A stretch of 64,000 bases of DNA from an uncultured OM182 clade bacterium (GTDB lineage Bacteria; Pseudomonadota; Gammaproteobacteria; Pseudomonadales; Azotimanducaceae): the NCBI GenBank assembly GCA_905182025.1, contig CAJJAA010000034.1, positions 36,534-100,533 on the forward strand. The letters are read 5' to 3'. Below, one piece after another: positions 20,155 to 30,073 of this stretch; the stretch's first letter is position 1, and each line of letters begins with the position of its first letter. Position numbers and translations under genes: made by a program. The notes under the pieces are model-generated. The model searched no databases. It saw only the letters and a program-made list of their open reading frames with translations, and was not told the origin of the DNA.

Positions 20155-21124
20155 GACTTGCTTCATACCGATCATAAGCTTCAACGATCCTCTGCACCAA
20201 GGGATGCCGAACGACGTCTTTTGAAGTGAAGTGTGTAAACGATATACCCTCAACATCCACCAATACGTCGAGTATATGGCGCAAGCCGGACTTGGTTTTA
20301 TGGGGCAAATCCACTTGCGTGATATCACCGGTAACCACGACGGTTGAACCAAACCCTATGCGGGTTAAAAACATTTTCATCTGTTCGACTGTTGTGTTTT
20401 GGCTCTCGTCTAAGATGATAAAGGCATCGTTGAGCGTTCTGCCTCGCATGTAGGCCAATGGCGCGACTTCAATGATATTCTTCTCAATCAACTTCTCTAC
20501 GCGCTCAAAGCCGAGCATTTCGTAAAGCGCATCGTACAAAGGTCGTAAGTAAGGGTCGATCTTTTGGCTAAGGTCACCCGGCAGAAACCCTAATTTCTCC
20601 CCCGCCTCAACGGCCGGTCGAACGAGCAGTATTCGGCGTATTCTTTCTTGCTCTAACGCTTCAACAGCACAGGCCACCGCCAAGTATGTCTTACCCGTAC
20701 CCGCAGGTCCGATGCCAAAATTAATATCATTCGCTCTGACTTCTCGCACATAACCAATCTGATTTTTGCCACGAGGTTTAACCGATTTCTTGCGAGTGAC
20801 AATCAAGTCCTCGGACTTTTCACTTTCTTCACTCATTAGGGCGTCTACTCCTGATTCTTGAAGGAACAAATGAATTTGATCGGCCGTTAAGCTAACGCCA
20901 TCGACTACCTCTCGGTAAAGACGATTCAATACGTGTTCTGCCGCTGCCAATACTTTTTCATTGCCAAGCAATTCAAAACTGTTGCCGCGATTGTTAATAG
21001 TAATGCCAAGGCGACTTTCAATTTGTCTCAAATGAGAATTGAAAGGGCCACAAAGGTTGGCCAGTTGAGCACTATTATTGGGTTCCAGATCAAACTGGCG
21101 GGGTTGCTGTTGCTGCGCGTTCAA
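20138..21124 (-). CDS. ybeZ: PhoH-like ATPase YbeZ
   Basis: 328-residue PhoH-family ATPase with Walker A GPAGTGKT at 139-146 and the Walker B region 'AFIILDESQN'. It is paired with YbeY in RNA metabolism in many bacteria. No in-frame ATG is available before the fold begins. An in-frame TGA sits at 21140-21142, so TTG at 21124 is the likely start. It lies 70 bases downstream of miaB. Confidence 0.92.
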   Translation of the reverse strand: MNAQQQQPRQFDLEPNNSAQLANLCGPFNSHLRQIESRLGITINNRGNSFELLGNEKVLAAAEHVLNRLYREVVDGVSLTADQIHLFLQESGVDALMSEESEKSEDLIVTRKKSVKPRGKNQIGYVREVRANDINFGIGPAGTGKTYLAVACAVEALEQERIRRILLVRPAVEAGEKLGFLPGDLSQKIDPYLRPLYDALYEMLGFERVEKLIEKNIIEVAPLAYMRGRTLNDAFIILDESQNTTVEQMKMFLTRIGFGSTVVVTGDITQVDLPHKTKSGLRHILDVLVDVEGISFTHFTSKDVVRHPLVQRIVEAYDRYEASHDQGR

Positions 21125-21194
21125 ATAGTAGCTCGAGCCTCATAATTGTTTAATGAAAATAACGGTACGTCGACAGAGAGAAGCAAAGAAACCT

Positions 21195-22520
21195 TCACTT
21201 TCTAAGTGTACCTCGAAGGGAGTTTGGCAGTGCTTCAGCGATATCAACATTCACGAACTGGCCAACTAACGCGATATCTGAAGAATTGAAATTCACAACA
21301 CGATTGTTTTGCGTTCGCCCCTGCAACTGCCCGGGATTACGCTTGGATGGCCCCATCACCAACACATTCTGAGTACTTCCCAGCATGTTGCGGCTAATTT
21401 GCATGGCATTATTGTTGATAACCGCCTGTAGTGTTTTTAAGCGTTCTTTTTTGACCGCCATCGGCGTGTCATCCGGCAGGTCTGCCGCCGGTGTGCCAGG
21501 TCTGGCGCTGTAGATGAACGAGAATGACAAATCAAAGCCAATCTCATCGATCAAACTCATCGTCGCTGCGAAATCGGCTTCCGTCTCACCAGGAAAGCCA
21601 ATAATAAAGTCAGACGACATACTGATGTCGGGTCGAATCTTCTTCAAGCGTCGAATTTTAGATTTATACTCCAGTACCGTGTGGCCACGCTTCATTTTTG
21701 CGAGTATTCGGTCCGATCCACTTTGAACGGGTAAGTGCAGATGACTGACCAGCTCTGGCACCTCCGCATAAACATCGATCAGACTTTCACTAAATTCTAC
21801 CGGGTGCGAGGTTGTATAACGAATTCGATCGATACCTTCAATGTCCGCCATCACACTAATCAGGTAAGCAAGGTCGGCAACAGAGCCGTCGCCTACATCA
21901 CCGCGGTAAGCATTCACATTCTGGCCTAGTAAATTTACCTCGCGAACACCCTTAGCGGCCAGATTCGAAATTTCCTGCAGAACCGGTCTCAACGGGCGAC
22001 TCACCTCTTCGCCACGGGTGTAAGGTACAACACAGAATGAACAATATTTACTACAGCCTTCCATGATCGAAACAAAAGCACTTGGGCCATCCACTGACGG
22101 TTCAGGCAGCCGATCAAATTTTTCGATTTCGGGGAAACTAATATCGACCACTGCCGAAGAGGATTGATCAGAACTTTTTAGCAACTCTGGCAAGCGATGT
22201 AATGTTTGAGGTCCAAAAATAAGATCAACATAGGGCGCTCGGTCACTAATGGCTTCCCCCTCCTGACTAGCAACACAGCCGCCGACGCCGATCTTCAAGT
22301 CTGGGTTAGCCGTTTTCAGCTTGCGCCATCGACCCAACTGGTGAAAAACTTTCTCCTGTGCCTTCTCACGAATCGAGCAGGTATTGAGAAGCAGAAGATC
22401 CGCCTCAGCTTCATTATCTGTCAGCTCGTAACCCGCTGAGTCCTTTAATAGGTCTATCATTCGTGATGAATCATATTCATTCATCTGACAACCATGCGTT
22501 TTAATGAAGACTTTGCTCAC
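21195..22520 (-). CDS. miaB: tRNA-2-methylthio-N6-dimethylallyladenosine synthase
   Basis: 441-residue radical-SAM methylthiotransferase acting at A37 of tRNAs. The N-terminal cluster ligands are Cys11, Cys48 and Cys82. The radical-SAM cluster is CSKYCSFC (Cys156, 160, 163), and a C-terminal TRAM domain contains '[11 protein letters not shown]'. It is the first gene of the miaB-ybeZYX-lnt cluster and divergent from the DUF1820 gene. Confidence 0.96.
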   Translation of the reverse strand: MSKVFIKTHGCQMNEYDSSRMIDLLKDSAGYELTDNEAEADLLLLNTCSIREKAQEKVFHQLGRWRKLKTANPDLKIGVGGCVASQEGEAISDRAPYVDLIFGPQTLHRLPELLKSSDQSSSAVVDISFPEIEKFDRLPEPSVDGPSAFVSIMEGCSKYCSFCVVPYTRGEEVSRPLRPVLQEISNLAAKGVREVNLLGQNVNAYRGDVGDGSVADLAYLISVMADIEGIDRIRYTTSHPVEFSESLIDVYAEVPELVSHLHLPVQSGSDRILAKMKRGHTVLEYKSKIRRLKKIRPDISMSSDFIIGFPGETEADFAATMSLIDEIGFDLSFSFIYSARPGTPAADLPDDTPMAVKKERLKTLQAVINNNAMQISRNMLGSTQNVLVMGPSKRNPGQLQGRTQNNRVVNFNSSDIALVGQFVNVDIAEALPNSLRGTLRK

Positions 22521-22685
22521 TTATTTTGCATTCGACTTGAAAAAAGGGCCGCTATTATAGTCATGACAGGGAGTATCACCTAGTAAAAACGCCTTGAAAT
22601 CAACTAACATGCATCCATATATGCCATATGTTGACAAACAACCTAACAAACGAAACACTGATTCATCGCTTACAGGGCTCCAAGC

Positions 22686-23015
22686 ATGCCTAACACACCG
22701 CTTTATAAGGTAATTTTCCACAACCAAGGTCAGATTTTTGAGATATATGCTCATCAAATCTATCAAAGTGACCTCTATGGTTTTGTGGAAATCGAAGAAA
22801 TCGTCTTTGGCGAGCGTTCTCGCATGCTCGTTGATCCTGCTGAAGAGAAATTGAAAGCAGAATTTGAAGGCGTCAATCGTACGTACATCCCGATGCATGC
22901 CATCGTCAGAATCGATGAAGTTGCTAAAGAGGGTGTGGGCAAGATTAGCGAAGCAAAAGGCAGCAATGTGTCTCCGTTTCCAACGCCTGCATTCACACCG
23001 AAAAGCCCTGACTAG
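22686..23015 (+). CDS. DUF1820 family protein
   Basis: 109-residue cytoplasmic protein of the DUF1820 family, seen widely in Gammaproteobacteria, function unknown. Family landmarks are 'YKVIFHNQGQIFE', 'IYQSDLYGFVE', 'VDPAEEKLK' and 'IPMHAIVRIDEV'. It is divergent from miaB, and a TTGACA box lies at 22631 upstream. It ends 3 bases before the acyl-CoA synthetase start. Confidence 0.9.
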   Translation: MPNTPLYKVIFHNQGQIFEIYAHQIYQSDLYGFVEIEEIVFGERSRMLVDPAEEKLKAEFEGVNRTYIPMHAIVRIDEVAKEGVGKISEAKGSNVSPFPTPAFTPKSPD

Positions 23016-23018
23016 GTT

Positions 23019-24551
23019 TTGTACCCGGGGCTACACGCGGCATCCGACCGCGCCAAAATTGCTTACCAGATGGCATCGTCTGGTATATCCGTCAGCTACT
23101 GCGAACTCGAGCAGCACTCAAACCAGGGTGCACACTTGTTTCGCCAGCTCGGACTGAAACCCACTGACGGCATAGCCATACTATTACCCAATCATGTCGA
23201 ATACCTGAAGATCACCTGGGCGGCACAGCGATCAGGTCTGTATTACACGCCTATCAGCACGCTGTTTCAGCGCGATGAAATTCACTACATCGTAGAAAAT
23301 TCAGACGTTAAAGTGCTCGTCACTCAATCTGATCTGCTCAGCAAGCTGAATCCCGACAAGCTAAAAAATCTGCAGGTATTTTTAGTCGACGGCGAGGATC
23401 AATCAAACAACGCTAATAATTGGCAACAGCGGCGCTCGGCCTGCCCCATCACGCCCATTGAGGGCGAATCTGAAGGGGCCGAGATGATCTATTCATCCGG
23501 TACAACGGGGCAACCCAAAGGGGTTCGTTTCTCACTCACTCAGGCGCCATTGGGCACGGTATCAAGCCTGTTCTCGACCCGCGTTGCGCTGCATAGCATT
23601 ACCGCTGAGTGTCGCTACCTGTCCACTGCGCCGCTTTATCACTCGGCGCCACTGCGATACAACATGATGGTTACCAGGCTGGGCGGCACAGCAACTATTA
23701 TGGAAAAATTCGATCCTGAACAAGCCATGCGCCTTATCGAGGCAAACCGCATTACCCACAGCCAGTGGGTCCCTACGATGTTTGTAAGGCTGTTGAAGCT
23801 TCCCAGTGATATTCGCCAGCAGTATGACTTATCCTCTCTGGCGTTCTTGATTCATGCCGCTGCACCCTGCCCGGTAGACATTAAACAAGCCATGATCGAC
23901 TGGTTAGGACCGGTTTTATTTGAGTACTATTCCGGCACTGAAGCAAACGGCTCAACTGCAATCACCTCGCAGGAATGGCTCGAGCACAGGGGCAGCGTCG
24001 GACGTGCTATCCATGGCGAGCTTCGTATTGTTGATGAAAGCGGCGCTGAGCTGGCTATTGGCGCGACGGGCCAGGTCTATTTCGCGAACGGCTCCGATTT
24101 CAGCTACTACAAAGACCCGGTTAAAACATCCGAGGCGAAGAATTCACTGGGTTGGTCGACCCTTGGCGATATCGGTTATCTTGATGAAGAAGGGTATTTG
24201 TATCTGAAGGACAGAAAGTCCTTCATGATTATTTCCGGCGGCGTCAATATCTACCCACAAGAGGTAGAAAACATATTGATCCTGCATGAAGCCGTCGCAG
24301 ACGTCGCTGTGTTTGGCGTGCCAAATAGCGAGTTCGGCGAAGAGGTCAAAGCCGTGGTTGAACTAACTCACCCTGAAAACGCGTCTGCTGCCCTTAGCGA
24401 GTCGCTAATCGAATGGTGTCGTAGCCAACTTTCACACGTTAAGTGCCCAAGAAGCCTCGACTTCACTACCACCTTACCTCGACACCCCACCGGCAAGCTC
24501 TACAAGAAAAAACTCCGCGACAGTTACTGGCCAACCGACACGTCAAGTTGA
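23019..24551 (+). CDS. Acyl-CoA synthetase (AMP-dependent ligase)
   Basis: 510-residue adenylate-forming enzyme. The AMP-binding loop 'YSSGTTGQPKG' is at about 158-168, the core 'YYSGTEANG' motif follows, and the C-terminal hinge is 'YLKDRKSFMIISGGVNIYPQE' (broken over two strands). It activates a carboxylic acid to its CoA thioester. The start is a TTG giving M-Y-P-G-L, typical for this subfamily, 3 bases after the DUF1820 stop. The carboxylate (fatty or aromatic) cannot be told from the sequence. It ends 8 bases from the convergent folK gene. Confidence 0.9.
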   Translation: MYPGLHAASDRAKIAYQMASSGISVSYCELEQHSNQGAHLFRQLGLKPTDGIAILLPNHVEYLKITWAAQRSGLYYTPISTLFQRDEIHYIVENSDVKVLVTQSDLLSKLNPDKLKNLQVFLVDGEDQSNNANNWQQRRSACPITPIEGESEGAEMIYSSGTTGQPKGVRFSLTQAPLGTVSSLFSTRVALHSITAECRYLSTAPLYHSAPLRYNMMVTRLGGTATIMEKFDPEQAMRLIEANRITHSQWVPTMFVRLLKLPSDIRQQYDLSSLAFLIHAAAPCPVDIKQAMIDWLGPVLFEYYSGTEANGSTAITSQEWLEHRGSVGRAIHGELRIVDESGAELAIGATGQVYFANGSDFSYYKDPVKTSEAKNSLGWSTLGDIGYLDEEGYLYLKDRKSFMIISGGVNIYPQEVENILILHEAVADVAVFGVPNSEFGEEVKAVVELTHPENASAALSESLIEWCRSQLSHVKCPRSLDFTTTLPRHPTGKLYKKKLRDSYWPTDTSS

Positions 24552-24559
24552 TGCTGGCA

Positions 24560-25129
24560 TTAACGCGCCTCAGTAGACTGAGGATTTATAGATATTTGCG
24601 GCGCTTGCGTGATCAATTGTGCAATCGGTTTTGTTTGCATCGCGAAACAATAGTCTGGCCGGAGTTCTGCCAACGGCAATAGAACAAACAGACGGTTCAT
24701 CGCCTCCTTATGAGGCAGCGTTAAAACGTCACTGCAGACCTGAGTCGAGCCGATCGCGATTAGATCTATATCTATCGTTCTAGGTGTATGAAAACCATGC
24801 CGCGCAGGTCTGCCAAGGGATTCTTCAATCTTCTGGGTTTCCGCTAGCAGCGACAGAGGTGATAACTGCGTCGATCCGATAACAACCATATTGATGTACT
24901 GGTCTTGCGCCTGCTCAACATCAAGATTGCCTGCATCGGCGTTTGCATCATGGGGTTCCTGCAGAATTGGATCTGACACCCACCGCGAAGACTCCTGCAG
25001 AGGACCGATGAGGCTTTCCAGCGCGCAGATAGCCTGATCCAGGTAGTCGTTTCGATTGCCTATATTGGAACCCAGTGCAAGGACGACTTCAGTTTTAGAC
25101 GACACCTTAGACTCATCATTTCTACGCAT
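24560..25129 (-). CDS. folK: 2-amino-4-hydroxy-6-hydroxymethyldihydropteridine pyrophosphokinase
   Basis: About 189 residues. It transfers pyrophosphate from ATP to the pterin in folate synthesis. Landmarks are VVLALGSNIGNR near the N-terminus and 'TPRTIDIDLIAIG' (the HPPK signature). Upstream ATG 25150 and TTG 25162 are also in frame but add only a basic tail. None has a good ribosome-binding site, so the exact start is uncertain. It is not next to pcnB or panB, its usual partners. Confidence 0.9.
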   Translation of the reverse strand: MRRNDESKVSSKTEVVLALGSNIGNRNDYLDQAICALESLIGPLQESSRWVSDPILQEPHDANADAGNLDVEQAQDQYINMVVIGSTQLSPLSLLAETQKIEESLGRPARHGFHTPRTIDIDLIAIGSTQVCSDVLTLPHKEAMNRLFVLLPLAELRPDYCFAMQTKPIAQLITQAPQISINPQSTEAR

Positions 25130-25199
25130 AGCTTTTCGCTTTCTTTTCATGGTATTTTTCAATATTCAGTTAAATTAACAAAGCAACGAGGAAAAATCG

Positions 25200-26282
25200 A
25201 TGAAAGCTGCCGTATTGCGTGAAGCAAACATACCAATGGAAATTGAAGAAGTTCAGATTTCCAAGCCAGGTCCGCGGGAAGTTTTGGTTCGCCCAATTGC
25301 TGCCGGCGTCTGTCACAGCGACCTGCATTTTATGGATGGCTCGTACCCTTACATGCTACCTACGATATTGGGCCATGAAAGTGCCGGTGTTGTCGAGCAA
25401 GTCGGTTCTGACGTCACTTATGTGAAAAAAGGTGACCATGTCATCACTTGTCTTTCTGCGTTTTGTGGACACTGCAATAAGTGTCTAACGGGACACCTGT
25501 CTCTTTGTAATTCGCCTGAAGTTTCGCGAAAGGCCGAGGAAGCACCGCGTATTGCTCAGGGCTCGGACACCATTCATCAGTTCTTAAATCTTTCATCCTT
25601 CGCGGAACTGATGCTGATACACGAACATGCATTGGTTAAGGTCAGAGAAGATATGCCAATGGATAGAGCAGCACTCATTGGCTGTTCAACAACAACGGGT
25701 GTTGGCGCCGTATTTCATACTGCGAAAGTTGAGCCAGGCTCTACAGTTGCCGTCATCGGCTGCGGTGGCGTTGGTCTCGCAGCAATCAACGGTGCAGCAC
25801 TTGCCGGTGCCGCTAGAATTATCGCCGTCGACATGGTCGATTCTAAACTGGAACTGGCAAAGTCTGTCGGCGCAACGGATATTGTCAATGCGAGTTCCGG
25901 CAACGCGGTAGGCGAAGTCATTGAGATGACTCAAGGTGGTTGCGACTATACCTTCGAGGCAATTGGTCTCAAGGCCACCGCCGAACAGTCATTCCAAATG
26001 CTCTGTCCAGGAGGTGTCGCAACAATCATCGGCATGATACCACCCGGCACAATGGTTGAATTGCAAGGCGTCGATTTTCTATCAGAAAAGAAAATCCAAG
26101 GCTCAAACATGGGTTCAAACAGATTCCGTGTCGACATGCCTCGCTTTGTCGACTTTTACCTCGATGGTAAATTACACCTCGACCAAATGATTTCCAAGCA
26201 CATCAAACTTAACGAAATCAACGAGGCTTTGACCGCACTTAAATCCGGTCAAGAAGCACGTCACATCATTATGTTCGACTAA
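25200..26282 (+). CDS. Zinc-dependent alcohol dehydrogenase
   Basis: 360-residue medium-chain dehydrogenase. The catalytic zinc ligands are Cys38 (VCHSD) and His59 (GHE). The structural zinc has Cys89, 92, 95 and 103. The NAD-binding loop is 'VIGCGGVGLAAI'. It oxidises a primary or secondary alcohol with NAD. The length and Cys pattern are like the class III/mycobacterial-type alcohol dehydrogenases. It may form a unit with the small biotinyl protein that follows. Confidence 0.9.
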   Translation: MKAAVLREANIPMEIEEVQISKPGPREVLVRPIAAGVCHSDLHFMDGSYPYMLPTILGHESAGVVEQVGSDVTYVKKGDHVITCLSAFCGHCNKCLTGHLSLCNSPEVSRKAEEAPRIAQGSDTIHQFLNLSSFAELMLIHEHALVKVREDMPMDRAALIGCSTTTGVGAVFHTAKVEPGSTVAVIGCGGVGLAAINGAALAGAARIIAVDMVDSKLELAKSVGATDIVNASSGNAVGEVIEMTQGGCDYTFEAIGLKATAEQSFQMLCPGGVATIIGMIPPGTMVELQGVDFLSEKKIQGSNMGSNRFRVDMPRFVDFYLDGKLHLDQMISKHIKLNEINEALTALKSGQEARHIIMFD

Positions 26283-26417
26283 ATGTTTTGATCAGACCTT
26301 GAACGCGTTCTGCCCGATTGGCTGTATCGATTTTTGATCTTTGCAGCCAATCTTTTTGGCCTCTGCAAAATTCTAGTACGAGGCGAATACAAAAAATTAA
26401 AAACAATAGGTGAAACC

Positions 26418-26639
26418 ATGACGCTAGAGCGTGTTGAGTCAGAAATTACCGGTAACGTTTGGAAGATTGAAGTTAAACCCGGAGACAAAGTCGAAGCAGA
26501 AGATGTCATCATGATTCTTGAATCGATGAAGATGGAAATTCCTGTCGAAGCACCCTGCGCAGGCACCATCAAAGAAATTCTTGTCAGCGAGGAAGACGCG
26601 GTAGATGAAGATCAGGTGCTCGCAACGATCGAAAGCTAA
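26418..26639 (+). CDS. Stand-alone biotin/lipoyl attachment domain protein
   Basis: 73-residue protein that is a complete biotinyl domain. The attachment Lys38 is in ESMKMEIP, with glycine-containing hairpins before and after it (TGNVWKI, AGTIKEI). Biotin on this Lys would serve a carboxylase, but no carboxylase or biotin-carboxylase gene lies in the window. The frame extends upstream to 26334, but the ATG at 26418 begins the domain. The function of such small free biotinyl proteins is generally unclear. Confidence 0.88.
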   Translation: MTLERVESEITGNVWKIEVKPGDKVEAEDVIMILESMKMEIPVEAPCAGTIKEILVSEEDAVDEDQVLATIES

Positions 26640-26673
26640 CGATACGAACGCTTAAAGGGCGACAAGCACAGAT

Positions 26674-27456
26674 CTACTCGCCTGTAAAAACAGGCTGCCG
26701 CTTTTCAAAATACGCTTGCATCGCCTCGCGCCGATCATCACTGTATTGACTCAATAAATTCTGGTCAGTGTCCATGTGCATCAACGCATCATCGAGTGCA
26801 TTGCTCACCGCGTTAATACTTTGCTTGATCATCTGCACTGCAATCGGCGGCTGTTGAGCATAGGCTTGCGCCATGCTTAAACTCGCCTCTGACAGATCCT
26901 GCCTTGGTACCAGCTCATCAAGGAAGCCCCACTCGAGCAACGTCGCACCGCTTTCTCTACTGCCAAGCATAATCATCTTTTTTGCTCTGGCGGGGCCAAT
27001 GAGGCGCACGCACAAAGGCAGAGAGCGCCACATGAGGTTGATCCCTAGATTCACTTCAGGGTAACCAACGGCGCAATCATCAGAGCCAATTCTAAAGTCA
27101 CAGGCGGTGGGTATACAGGCTCCGCCGCCCAAAGCTGAACCCTGTATCGCGGCGATCGTGACCTGATTGATGTTCAAGATCGCCTTAATCATCCGAGCAC
27201 CAAGACCCGCCGAACGTCTTCGCATCAACAGAGACTGTGGCTCGCCTTTCTGTTTTAAGTCAGCACCGGCCGAGAAGTGTTTGCCGGCGCCCTCGAAGAT
27301 AACAACTCGAGTCTTCTCGTCACTTAAAAAACTGTTTGAGATCTGCTCAATCTCAGCCATGATTTCTACATTAAGTGCATTCATCGCATCAGGTCGATTC
27401 AAAATCACCCTCGCTATGTGCTCCTGCTTTTCAACCACAACATACTGGTAACTCAT
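26674..27456 (-). CDS. Enoyl-CoA hydratase/isomerase family protein
   Basis: 260-residue crotonase-fold protein. It shows 'ARVILNRPDAMNALN', the oxyanion-hole segment 'FSAGADLK' and 'AIQGSALGGGACI'. The family hydrates or isomerises enoyl-CoA thioesters, so it probably acts in fatty-acid or related CoA catabolism. Convergent with the biotinyl gene and 32 bases downstream of gldG. Confidence 0.88.
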   Translation of the reverse strand: MSYQYVVVEKQEHIARVILNRPDAMNALNVEIMAEIEQISNSFLSDEKTRVVIFEGAGKHFSAGADLKQKGEPQSLLMRRRSAGLGARMIKAILNINQVTIAAIQGSALGGGACIPTACDFRIGSDDCAVGYPEVNLGINLMWRSLPLCVRLIGPARAKKMIMLGSRESGATLLEWGFLDELVPRQDLSEASLSMAQAYAQQPPIAVQMIKQSINAVSNALDDALMHMDTDQNLLSQYSDDRREAMQAYFEKRQPVFTGE

Positions 27457-27488
27457 CTGTTAGACCTATTAAGTGGCTTTATCGTGAC

Positions 27489-29336
27489 TCAGCTGAAATC
27501 AGCCGGTCGGCGAGAAGTTCGAATCAAATTCAAAAACAGCATAAACGCAATAATGAGTAATGGCATCATAATGATATTTATGAACTTGAGCGTCGTGCCG
27601 AGAGCCTGAATATCTTTTTCTAACTGATGCCGCACCTCTCGCAATTCTTTTCTTATTCTAAGCTTCTCGTCTTGAAACTGGACTAAGGCAGCTTCTTGTT
27701 CCGGCGTGACAGACAAGCTTGCGCTGGCATCGGTTGGGCTTTGTAAAGCGGCAAGTTTTGCTTCGGTCGCCTCAAGTTGGGCTTGCAGATCATTTGCGCT
27801 GGCAAGATAACTGGCCTCAGCGTCTCTGCGTAAATTCAGCACCACATTAAAGGGTCTGGAAAATTTCCCTTTGCTGCGGATACTAATGAGATCATTACTG
27901 CCTACCAAGTTGTCCACTGCATTAATAACGAAATCACCATTGTTAGCCCAGGGCGTCACGACCGATTGCCCAAAGAAATTTTGAACTTGAACCCACATAC
28001 GATCCGACAACAAATCGGTATCCGCCACTAACATAACATTAATATTTTCTGCCGCTGAAACAAACCCATCTATCGACTCACCGACTCGATCTGGATATGC
28101 AGTTTGTGCTGGACCTGATATTTTAACAGCAAAAGAATAACGCTCACCGGTCGCTGCAAACTCATTCAGCAACTCTTGCGGGTCACTCAACATCTGTATC
28201 CTTAAAGCATCCGTCGTCGACGCGTAATCACTGGAAGACAAAATAGTTGATATGTTACTCGTCGAGCTTGGGTCTATATCGAACACCCCGACACTCGAAA
28301 TATTGATTGTTTCAAGGCTCGCGGTGGTTATATCGTTCGATCCAAAGTGGCTGCTATCTAAACCGAGTATGCCAAGATGACGAACCGCCTGACCGCCGCT
28401 ACCGGAGACACTCAACGCAGCCTGAGCATCAAGCACAACCTGGTTTTCACGCAAGGTAACACCCCAATGGCGCGTCAGCGCGTTTAGGTCTGATCCGGCT
28501 GATGGCGGCATCGCCATCATAGGGTTCGAGCCGAGCTGCTCCTGCTCCGCGAGCGGATCTAGAAATGCGATCAGACGACCGCCTCTCATAACGAACTGGT
28601 CAATCGCAAACAGCATCGAGTCAGATAAGCCTTTCGGGTGAATCAGCAGCAACAACTCGATATCGTCAGGCAGCATTTCGTCTTCAACGGTAATTTTTTG
28701 CGTCGCGTAAAGCTGCTCAAGCTGCTCAATGATTACCCAGGCAGGCGTGGTTTGAAACGTCTGCATATCAAGTTCACTATGCACAGGCAGACTCGAAAGA
28801 ATCGCCACTTTAGGTTTTTCTCGTACAACCAAACCATGAATAAGCTTGCTGATATCGTATTCAAGAAATGCTTCCTTGTCGGGCTGAAGAAACGCGATCA
28901 CCTCAGCATCACCCTGCGAATTAGTGCCAACCAAACCAAAGTAAAGGTCGTCACCGCCGTTAATAGGTATTCCCTGTAATCCATAAGCAGCCGCCTGATC
29001 CTCTTCTTCAGAAAAAGGTTCCGGGTCAACTATTTCTAGGTTTATTTTTCCCTGCGCGGCAAGTTCGAATTCGCGCAACAGGTCTTTGACTTGGGTTGCG
29101 TAGGCTCGAAGCCCAGTAAGGTCTCGACTCACCGTATCGGAAAAGAACAATGACAAGGTTAGCGGCTCGTCAATACTGCTAACAATATTCTGCGTACCTT
29201 CAGATAAGGTATACATCCCGCCTTGCGACAAATCGAGCCGCGCACTGGAGAAAAATTGTTGGCTGATCATGGTCAATAACAAGAAGCCGACCGCCACCAA
29301 ACTAAGCTTAATTGGCGCACTGTACAATCTGCTCAT
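27489..29336 (-). CDS. GldG-like ABC transporter auxiliary protein
   Basis: 615 residues. An N-terminal membrane helix (about 10-25) precedes a long periplasmic region of the GldG/ABC-type uncharacterised transport family. A coiled coil (about 515-595, Gln/Glu/Ala-rich with EKLRIRKELREVRHQ) leads to a C-terminal membrane helix. It overlaps the permease gene (ATGA) and works with the GldF- and GldA-like proteins. In Bacteroidota the Gld set is tied to gliding, but related sets occur in non-gliding proteobacteria with unknown cargo. Confidence 0.83.
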   Translation of the reverse strand: MSRLYSAPIKLSLVAVGFLLLTMISQQFFSSARLDLSQGGMYTLSEGTQNIVSSIDEPLTLSLFFSDTVSRDLTGLRAYATQVKDLLREFELAAQGKINLEIVDPEPFSEEEDQAAAYGLQGIPINGGDDLYFGLVGTNSQGDAEVIAFLQPDKEAFLEYDISKLIHGLVVREKPKVAILSSLPVHSELDMQTFQTTPAWVIIEQLEQLYATQKITVEDEMLPDDIELLLLIHPKGLSDSMLFAIDQFVMRGGRLIAFLDPLAEQEQLGSNPMMAMPPSAGSDLNALTRHWGVTLRENQVVLDAQAALSVSGSGGQAVRHLGILGLDSSHFGSNDITTASLETINISSVGVFDIDPSSTSNISTILSSSDYASTTDALRIQMLSDPQELLNEFAATGERYSFAVKISGPAQTAYPDRVGESIDGFVSAAENINVMLVADTDLLSDRMWVQVQNFFGQSVVTPWANNGDFVINAVDNLVGSNDLISIRSKGKFSRPFNVVLNLRRDAEASYLASANDLQAQLEATEAKLAALQSPTDASASLSVTPEQEAALVQFQDEKLRIRKELREVRHQLEKDIQALGTTLKFINIIMMPLLIIAFMLFLNLIRTSRRPADFS

Positions 29337-30073
29337 GCTGATTCTCCACGCTTCATTTCAACGACGATGAGCGTTGCCCAGAGCCAAGCAAATATAAACG
29401 ATAGAAAGAAAAGCAAGTCCTGAAAACTCAACACGCCTTTGGTAATGGACGCAAAATGCGTCAGAAAACTCAAATTCGCCATCGCATCAACCAACATTTG
29501 AGGTGCCCAGCTGCCGAATAAATCCAACACCATAGGATAACCCGCCAGCACGAACAGGAGACAAATGAGACCGGTCAGAATGAATGCAATTACCTGGCTC
29601 TTACTTAGCGCCGACATACATGAACCAATCGCCAAAAACCCGCCGGCCATGAGCCAACTACCAAGATAACTCGCAAGGATTGCGCCGTTATCTGGATCAC
29701 CTAAGTAATTGACTGTCAGCCAAACTGGAAATGTTAACGACAAGGCTAAACCAGTAAAAGTCCATGCAGCGAGGAATTTCCCAAGTATGGCTTCACTCAA
29801 TGTGATCGGCAGGGTTAACAACAATTCTATCGACCCAGACTTTCGCTCCTCAGCCCACAAACGCATCGACAAAGCAGGTACAAGAAATAGGTACAACCAA
29901 GGGTGGAAATTAAAGAACGGACTGAGGTCCGCTTGACCGCGCTCATAAAAGCCACCGAGATAGAACGTAAATGCACTGGATAACATAAGGAAGATCAATA
30001 TAAACACGTAGGCGATGTGCGTTGAAAAATAGCTACTAAGCTCACGCCGGACAATCGTTCTCAAGTGACTCAC
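29333..30073 (-). CDS. GldF-like ABC transporter permease
   Basis: 246-residue ABC-2 type permease with about six membrane helices and a characteristic 'MRLWAEERKSGSIELLLTLPI' loop (split by helices). It overlaps the upstream ATPase stop and the downstream gldG start by four bases each, so the three genes form one coupled operon. Confidence 0.88.
   Translation of the reverse strand: MSHLRTIVRRELSSYFSTHIAYVFILIFLMLSSAFTFYLGGFYERGQADLSPFFNFHPWLYLFLVPALSMRLWAEERKSGSIELLLTLPITLSEAILGKFLAAWTFTGLALSLTFPVWLTVNYLGDPDNGAILASYLGSWLMAGGFLAIGSCMSALSKSQVIAFILTGLICLLFVLAGYPMVLDLFGSWAPQMLVDAMANLSFLTHFASITKGVLSFQDLLFFLSFIFAWLWATLIVVEMKRGESA

Noticed and set aside
22521..22898. 125-residue frame antisense to the DUF1820 gene
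   Set aside because: It is the shadow of a conserved gene on the other strand.
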